From Aromatoleum bremense (GTDB lineage Bacteria; Pseudomonadota; Gammaproteobacteria; Burkholderiales; Rhodocyclaceae), in NCBI RefSeq assembly GCF_017894365.1, contig NZ_CP059467.1, positions 1,736,001 to 1,800,000 on the forward strand: DNA of 64,000 bases, given 5' to 3'. Positions 58,712 to 64,000 of this stretch are shown one piece after another. Position numbers and translations under genes: made by a program. Below the pieces are notes generated by a model, which saw only the letters and a list, made by a program, of their open reading frames with translations, searched no databases and was not told the DNA's origin. The stretch's first letter is position 1; each line of letters starts with the position of its first letter.

Positions 58712-59548
58712 ATGTCTTGCAAACAATTCATCGCGGCCGGCGCGGTCATCGGTACGCTGGTTTCGGCGACGGCGCACGCAAGCATGGTGTGGAGCCTGGG
58801 GTCGTCGAACGGCGGAAGCGCCAGCACCTGGGTCACCCAGCGGAACTATTCGACCGGTGGCGTCGATCTCGCCGCGACGGCGTGGGCCAACACCGGCGGC
58901 GCGGACGGTGGAGCGGGAGCAGTGCCCGCCGACCAGCAGACGATCCAGTCGGCCTACCTCGGCTGGTGGAGCGGCAATGGACTGGGCGTCGGGAACGCCG
59001 ACGCCGGCACGGCTTCTTCCAAGGATCAGAATGAAGGCAATAACCCGGAGCACGCGACCGACAACAACCAGCGCTACGACAGCATCCTGTTGAGCTTCAC
59101 GGAGGCGGTGAAGCTCGAAACGCTCAAGCTCGGCTGGTTCAACACCGACTCCGACGTCAGCGTGCTCGCCTATACCGGCAGCGCCAGCCCGCTGCCGCTC
59201 GCCGGCCTGAAATACCAGTCGCTGACGTCGAACGGCTGGAGTCTCATCGGCCATCATTCGAACGTCGGCAGCACCGACCCCGTCAGCATCAACGCCGCCG
59301 GCATCGTATCGTCGTTCTGGCTGATTGGTGCCTTCAATCCGCTGGTCGGTGCGGCGCAATCCTGGACGGTCGGCAACGATTACGTGAAGCTCGCCGCGGT
59401 GTCGGGCTCGACCGTGCCGACCCCACCGGCCGGCGTTCCCGAACCCGGTTCGCTGACGCTCGCCGCGCTCGCGCTCGGGCTCATCGCGCTAACGGGCTCG
59501 CGCCGCCCCGGGGCGCTGGACTTTGGCCCCCTGAACCGGACCGCCTGA
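58712..59548 (+). CDS. exosortase-dependent surface protein, XDP1-like
   Basis: 278 residues from ATG 58712 (GGGAGA upstream), with a Sec signal peptide (ATAHA-SMVW). The middle shows the XDP1 pattern: IQSAYLGWWSGNGLGVGNAD, then NPEHATDNNQRYDSILLSF and the tail VKLAAVSG. The C-terminal sorting signal is VPEPGSLTLAALALGLIALT followed by Arg-Arg. EpsH/exosortase would cut and export it to the envelope or matrix. No exosortase gene is in the window. Confidence 0.85.
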   Translation: MSCKQFIAAGAVIGTLVSATAHASMVWSLGSSNGGSASTWVTQRNYSTGGVDLAATAWANTGGADGGAGAVPADQQTIQSAYLGWWSGNGLGVGNADAGTASSKDQNEGNNPEHATDNNQRYDSILLSFTEAVKLETLKLGWFNTDSDVSVLAYTGSASPLPLAGLKYQSLTSNGWSLIGHHSNVGSTDPVSINAAGIVSSFWLIGAFNPLVGAAQSWTVGNDYVKLAAVSGSTVPTPPAGVPEPGSLTLAALALGLIALTGSRRPGALDFGPLNRTA

Positions 59549-59602
59549 ACCGGACCGCAGCGCCGGCGCGCCCGGACCGGGCACGCCGTGGTCTCGCCGA
59601 CG

Positions 59603-62443
59603 TCATCCCGCCGCGGCCTGCAGCCTGACCGCGCAGTACTTGAACTCCGGAATCTTGCCGAACGGGTCGAGCGCCGGCTGCGTCAGCAGGTTCGCCGCCG
59701 CTTCGACGTAGCAGAACGGCATGAACACCGAGCCGCGCTGCACCGCCTCGTCGGCGCGCGCTTCGAGCACGATCGCGCCGCGCCGCGTCTCGAGGCGGAC
59801 ACGTGCGCCGGACGCAAGCGCCTGCGCGGCGAGGTCGTCCGGATGCACCGAGCACCACGGCAGCGGTTCGAGCGCGTCGAGGACATCGGCGCGGCGCGTC
59901 ATCGAGCCGGTGTGCCAGTGTTCGAGCACGCGCCCGGTCGTCAGCACCATCGGGTAATCGGCGTCGGGCAGTTCGGCCGCCGGCAGCGGCCCGACCGCGA
60001 CAAAGCGCGCGCGGCCGTTCGAAGTCGGGAAATCGGCCTCGAACAGCACCGGCTGCGACGGCTCGTCCACGGCGAACTTCGGCGCGACGATGGCCTCTTC
60101 GATTTCGAGCGCCGCCCACGTGATGCCGGCGTAGCTCGGCAGCGCCCGGCGCAGTTCGTCGAAAATCTCCGCCGGGCCGGCGTAGTCCCACGCGAGGCCG
60201 AGGCGCTGCGCGATCTGCTGGATGATCCACCAGTCGGGGCGCGCATCGCCGGGCAGCGGCAGCACCGGGCGCGACAGCTGCACGAGGCGGTCGGTGTTCG
60301 TGAAGCTGCCGGTCTTCTCCATCAGGCTCGAGGCCGGCAGGATCACGTCGGCGAGCATCGCCGTCTCGGTAAGGAACAGATCCTGCACGACGAGGTGCTC
60401 GAGCCCGGCGAGCGCGGCGCGCGCGTGCGCGAGGTCGGGGTCGGACATCGCCGGGTTCTCGCCTTCGATGAACATGCCGCGGATTCTGCCTTCGAGCGCG
60501 GCGTCCATGATCTCGACGACGGTGAGGCCCGGCACGTCGGACAAGGGCGTCTCCCACAGCGCCTCGAACTGCGCGCGGATCGCCGGGTCGGCGACGCGCT
60601 GGTAGTCCGGGAACATCATCGGGATCAGGCCGGCGTCGGAGGCGCCCTGCACGTTGTTCTGGCCGCGCAGCGGATGGAGTCCCGTGCCGCGGCGGCCGAT
60701 CTGGCCGGTCATCAGCGCGAGCGCGATCAGGCAGCGCGAGTTGTCAGTGCCGTGGATATGCTGCGAGATGCCCATGCCCCAGAAGATCATGCTGTTCGGG
60801 CCGCGCGCGTAGAGGCGGGCGACCTCGCGCACGGTCTCGGCGGCGATGCCGGTGATCGCCTCGACCCGCTCGGGCGGGTAGGCGAGCGCCGCAGCGCGGA
60901 ACGCGTCGAAGCCGGTCGTGCGCGCCGCGATGAAGGCCTCGTCGGTGAGCCCTTCCTCGATGATCACGCACGCGAGCGACAACAGTAGCGTCACGTCGGC
61001 ATCGGGGCGGAACTGCAGGTAACGGTACGCATGGCGCGCGAGCGGGGTTTCGCGCGGGTCCATCAGGACGAGCTTCGCACCCCGCTCGACAGCGTTCTTC
61101 ATGAACGACGCCGCGACCGGGTGGTTCGACGCCGGGTTCGCGCCGATGACGATCATCACGTCGGCGAATTCGACGTCGCGCACCGGGTTCGACACCGCGC
61201 CCGAGCCGATGCCTTCGAGCAGCGCCGCGACCGAGGATGCGTGGCACAGCCGCGTGCAGTGGTCGACGTTGTGCGTGCCGAAGCCGGTGCGCACGAGCTT
61301 CTGGAACAGATACGCTTCCTCGTTGCTGCCTTTCGCCGAGCCGAAGCCGGCGAGCGCGTGCGGGCCGTGGGCGGCCTTGATGCGCGCCAGACCCGTGGCA
61401 GCGAAGTCGAGCGCCTCGTCCCACGTCGCCTCGCGGAACGCGGCGAGCGGGGCCGCCGGGTCGAGATCGACCGATTTCGGCATACCGGGCCTGCGGATCA
61501 GTGGCGTGGTCAGGCGGTGCGCGTGGCGCGGGTAGCCGAAGCCGTAGCGTCCTTTCACGCACAGCCGCCCGGCGTTCGCGGGACCGTCACGGCCTTCGAC
61601 GTGGACGATCTTCGCGGCCGGGCCGTCGCCGGCGACGTGGTAGGTCATCTGGCAGCCGACGCCGCAGTACGGGCACAGGGAATCGATCGCGCGCATCGCG
61701 GGCTCGCCAACCAGCGCTGCCGGCTCGGCGGGCGCGGGGACCGGCGCCGGCTTCCCGGCGAAGGCACCGTGCACCGCGACGGGTTCGCCGGCGGTCTGCC
61801 CCGGAAAATCCGCGAGTGCCGCCGGCAGCAGCGCGCCGGTCGGGCAGGCCTGCACGCATTCGCCGCAGCCCACGCACGAGGACGTGCCCATCGGATCGTC
61901 GAAGTCGAACACGATCGCAGTAGCCGCGCCGCGCCGGGCGAGGCCGATGACGTCATTGACCTGCACTTCGCGACACGCGCGCACGCAACGCGTGCACTGG
62001 ATGCATGCGGCGAGGTCGACCGCGATGCCGGGGTGGCTGCGATCGGGCAGCGGCTGCGCGCGCGGCGCGAAGCGCGAGCCGACGACGCCCAGTTCGTCGC
62101 ACCAGTGCGCGAGCTCGGAGTCGGGTTTCTCGGCCGCGGCGGGCACATCGGCGCGCAGCAGTTCGAGCACGATGCGCTGCGACGCGCGGGCGCGGTCGCT
62201 TTGCGCGCTGACTTTCATGCCCGGCTTGGGGGCGCGGCAACAGGACGGCGCGAGCACGCGCTCGCCGTCGATCTCGACGACGCACGCGCGGCAGTTGCCG
62301 TCAGCGCGCATGCCGTCCGTGTAGCACAGGTGCGGGATATCGACGCCGGCACGGCGCGCTGCGAGCAGGATCGTCTCGCCGGGTTGCGCATCGATTTCGC
62401 GGCCGTCGAGTTCGAAGCGGACCGGGTTCGTCGGAGCGTTCAT
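59603..62443 (-). CDS. fdhA: formate dehydrogenase alpha subunit FdhA
   Basis: 946 residues from ATG 62443 (MNAPTNPVRFELDGREIDAQ). Order: N-terminal [2Fe-2S] domain (HLCYTDGMRADGNCRACVVE), His-Cys and [4Fe-4S] ferredoxin domains (CIQCTRCVRACREVQ; SCVGCGECVQACPTGAL), then the molybdopterin subunit with CPYCGVGC and HCTRLCHASS. The last Cys is the Mo/W ligand, so this is a Cys, not selenocysteine, enzyme. It oxidises formate to CO2 with NAD+ via FdhB. It needs molybdate from ModABC. It overlaps the fdhB stop by 4 bp. Confidence 0.93.
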   Translation of the reverse strand: MNAPTNPVRFELDGREIDAQPGETILLAARRAGVDIPHLCYTDGMRADGNCRACVVEIDGERVLAPSCCRAPKPGMKVSAQSDRARASQRIVLELLRADVPAAAEKPDSELAHWCDELGVVGSRFAPRAQPLPDRSHPGIAVDLAACIQCTRCVRACREVQVNDVIGLARRGAATAIVFDFDDPMGTSSCVGCGECVQACPTGALLPAALADFPGQTAGEPVAVHGAFAGKPAPVPAPAEPAALVGEPAMRAIDSLCPYCGVGCQMTYHVAGDGPAAKIVHVEGRDGPANAGRLCVKGRYGFGYPRHAHRLTTPLIRRPGMPKSVDLDPAAPLAAFREATWDEALDFAATGLARIKAAHGPHALAGFGSAKGSNEEAYLFQKLVRTGFGTHNVDHCTRLCHASSVAALLEGIGSGAVSNPVRDVEFADVMIVIGANPASNHPVAASFMKNAVERGAKLVLMDPRETPLARHAYRYLQFRPDADVTLLLSLACVIIEEGLTDEAFIAARTTGFDAFRAAALAYPPERVEAITGIAAETVREVARLYARGPNSMIFWGMGISQHIHGTDNSRCLIALALMTGQIGRRGTGLHPLRGQNNVQGASDAGLIPMMFPDYQRVADPAIRAQFEALWETPLSDVPGLTVVEIMDAALEGRIRGMFIEGENPAMSDPDLAHARAALAGLEHLVVQDLFLTETAMLADVILPASSLMEKTGSFTNTDRLVQLSRPVLPLPGDARPDWWIIQQIAQRLGLAWDYAGPAEIFDELRRALPSYAGITWAALEIEEAIVAPKFAVDEPSQPVLFEADFPTSNGRARFVAVGPLPAAELPDADYPMVLTTGRVLEHWHTGSMTRRADVLDALEPLPWCSVHPDDLAAQALASGARVRLETRRGAIVLEARADEAVQRGSVFMPFCYVEAAANLLTQPALDPFGKIPEFKYCAVRLQAAAG

Positions 62444-64000
62444 GCCGCGCCCTCCTTGTTCTCGCCGGCGACGCCGACTTCGTGCGGGAAAAAGCGCAGC
62501 ACGGATTGCATCGGGTTCGGCGCAGCCTGGCCGAGGCCGCAGATCGAAGCGTCCATCATCGTCGTTCCGAGTTCGGTCAGCAGCGCGGCGTCCCACGCCG
62601 GCTGTTTCATCAGTTCGGCCGCTTTCGCGGTGCCGACGCGGCACGGCGTGCATTGGCCGCAGGATTCGTGCGCGAAGAATTCCATCGCGTTTTCGGCGAG
62701 CACGCGCGCGCGATCGAACTGCGAGAACACGACGATCGCCGCCGAGCCGATGAAGCAGCCGTAAGCGCCAAGGGTGTCGAAGTCGAGCGGCACGTCGGCG
62801 AGGCGCGCCGGCAGCATGCCGCCGGATGCGCCGCCGGGGAAATAGCCGTACAGCTCGTGGCCCGGCAGCATGCCGCCGCAGTGTTCATCGACGAGTTCGC
62901 GCAGCGTGATGCCGGCGTCGGTGACGACAACGCCGGGCCTCAAAACGCGGCCGCTGACGGAGAAGCTGCGCAGCCCCTTGCGACCGTTGCGGCCACGGCT
63001 CGCGAACGGGTCGGGTCCGCCCGCAAGCGCGGGTGCGACGATATCGCGCACCCACCACAGGGTCTCGAGGTTGTGTTCGAGCGTCGGGCGACCGAACAGG
63101 CCCACTTCGGCAACGTACGGCGGGCGCAGCCGCGGCATGCCGCGCTTGCCTTCGATCGACTCGATCATCGCCGACTCTTCGCCGCAGACATACGCGCCGG
63201 CGCCGCGGCGCAGCTCGATCGGCGACAGATCGGGCCACGCGGCGCGCACGCGGTCGAGCTCCCCGGCGAGCAACCGGCGCAGCGCCGGGTATTCGTCGCG
63301 GATGTAGATCCAGATGCCGTCGATGCCGACGACGTGCGCGGCGATCAGCATGCCTTCGATGAAGCGGTGCGGATCGGTCTCGAGGTAATGGCGGTCCTTG
63401 AACGTGCCCGGCTCGCCTTCGTCGATATTCACCGCCATGAGCCGCGGCGCGGGCTGCGCAGCCACCGTGCGCCACTTGCGCGCGGCCGGGAAGCCCGCGC
63501 CGCCGAGGCCGCGCAGGCCGGCGGCGTCGAGTGCGGCGATCACCGTATCACCTGCGATTTCACCGCTGCGCACGGCCTGCCACAGCCGGTAGCCGCCGGC
63601 CGCGCGGTACGCGTCGAAACGGATCGCGTCGGGCAGCGGCTCGTCGCGCTCGCCGCCCGCAACCGCCGCGGCGACGCTGTCGGCATCGGCGTGCAGCACC
63701 GGCTTCTGCCCGACGACCGCGACCGGCGCCGAGTCGCAGCGCCCGACACAGGGCACACGCTGCACGCGCACGTCGGCGCCGAGCCGGGTCGCGAGCGACG
63801 CGGCAAGTTCGACGCCCCCCGCCATCGCACAGCCGAGCGACTCGCACACGCGCACCGTCAGCGCCGGCGGCGCGGCTTCGCCGGCGCGGACGATGTCGAA
63901 ATGGTGATAGAAGCTCGCGACTTCATAGACTTCGGCGCGTGCGAGCTGCAGCGCCTCGGCGAGCGCGGCGAGATGGTCGGCGAACAGCGCGCCATGCTCG
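62440..64000 (-). CDS. fdhB: formate dehydrogenase beta subunit FdhB (NuoEF fusion), 5' truncated
   Basis: At least 519 codons; the frame is open to the right edge, so the start is outside. The N-terminal part is NuoE-like (EVYEVASFYHHFDIV, then CESLGCAMAGG and CVGRCDSAPV as [2Fe-2S] ligands). The rest is NuoF-like: GLRGLGGAGFPAARKW (FMN/NADH site), CGEESAMIESIEGKRG and the [4Fe-4S] motif ESCGQCTPCRVG. It passes electrons from FdhA to NAD+. The gene order beta then alpha, with overlap, is typical of soluble NAD-dependent formate dehydrogenases. Confidence 0.92.
   Translation of the reverse strand, partial: EHGALFADHLAALAEALQLARAEVYEVASFYHHFDIVRAGEAAPPALTVRVCESLGCAMAGGVELAASLATRLGADVRVQRVPCVGRCDSAPVAVVGQKPVLHADADSVAAAVAGGERDEPLPDAIRFDAYRAAGGYRLWQAVRSGEIAGDTVIAALDAAGLRGLGGAGFPAARKWRTVAAQPAPRLMAVNIDEGEPGTFKDRHYLETDPHRFIEGMLIAAHVVGIDGIWIYIRDEYPALRRLLAGELDRVRAAWPDLSPIELRRGAGAYVCGEESAMIESIEGKRGMPRLRPPYVAEVGLFGRPTLEHNLETLWWVRDIVAPALAGGPDPFASRGRNGRKGLRSFSVSGRVLRPGVVVTDAGITLRELVDEHCGGMLPGHELYGYFPGGASGGMLPARLADVPLDFDTLGAYGCFIGSAAIVVFSQFDRARVLAENAMEFFAHESCGQCTPCRVGTAKAAELMKQPAWDAALLTELGTTMMDASICGLGQAAPNPMQSVLRFFPHEVGVAGENKEGAA

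Noticed and set aside
59481..60557. 358-codon frame inside the fdhA region
   Set aside because: Shadow of fdhA on the same strand in a different frame; Arg/Ala-rich, without motifs.

Overview
The window is high-GC DNA typical of a betaproteobacterium of the Rhodocyclales (Azoarcus / Aromatoleum / Thauera type). This rests on gene content: a PEP-CTERM/exosortase accessory pair, RecBCD, a Mod operon with a double-Mop ModE, NuoEF-like formate dehydrogenase subunits, and a sigma-54 regulated cytochrome module. The organism is inferred from composition and families, not from a marker gene. No rRNA, tRNA or CRISPR array was seen.

Left block (1 to about 8.7 kb): the maintenance and replication end of a PFGI-1-class integrative conjugative element (ICE), all on the minus strand: conserved ICE protein, AlpA-like regulator, ParA, a HicA-like small protein, ParB, a DUF2857 protein, an STY4528-type replication protein, a LOTUS-domain protein and the start of a TIGR03761-type protein. 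Next to it lie a LysR remnant and a tyrosine-integrase remnant that has lost both ends, so this edge of the element looks decayed.

8.7 to 16.6 kb: two copies of one regulated cytochrome module, each broken in a different place. Copy 1 has intact NapC/NirT and EB_dh-type cytochrome genes and an intact histidine kinase, but its sigma-54 response regulator has shrunk to about 165 bp. Copy 2 has an intact kinase and sigma-54 regulator, but its cytochrome gene is a 33-codon stub. Both copies keep a -24/-12 promoter and a matching 22-bp inverted repeat. The simplest reading is that the surviving regulator (RR2) now drives the surviving cytochromes.

16.7 to 43 kb: mostly chromosomal housekeeping. 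Flavin reductase, MutY, a large PAS-GGDEF-EAL protein, a TRIC channel, an AsmA-like protein, MscL, a glyoxalase-II-like hydrolase, modCBA with divergent modE and a perfect ModE-type palindrome, recC-recB-recD (recB carries an in-frame 57-bp hairpin), a frameshifted sulfide:quinone-oxidoreductase-like gene, and a heat-shock cluster (cbpA divergent from three hsp20 genes).

42.3 to 54.2 kb: a probable defence island. A NERD-domain helicase precedes a complete type I restriction-modification operon (hsdM, hsdS, an AlbA_2-type ATPase with a 12-bp tandem repeat, hsdR, a zinc metallopeptidase). An IS5-family element inserted exactly at the last stop codon closes it, and a resolvase remnant follows.

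54.2 to 64 kb: an MscS-like channel, a ProQ-domain protein, PrsT and an exosortase-dependent surface protein with a predicted sigma-54 promoter, and the fdhA-fdhB genes of a soluble NAD-type formate dehydrogenase (fdhB runs off the right edge).
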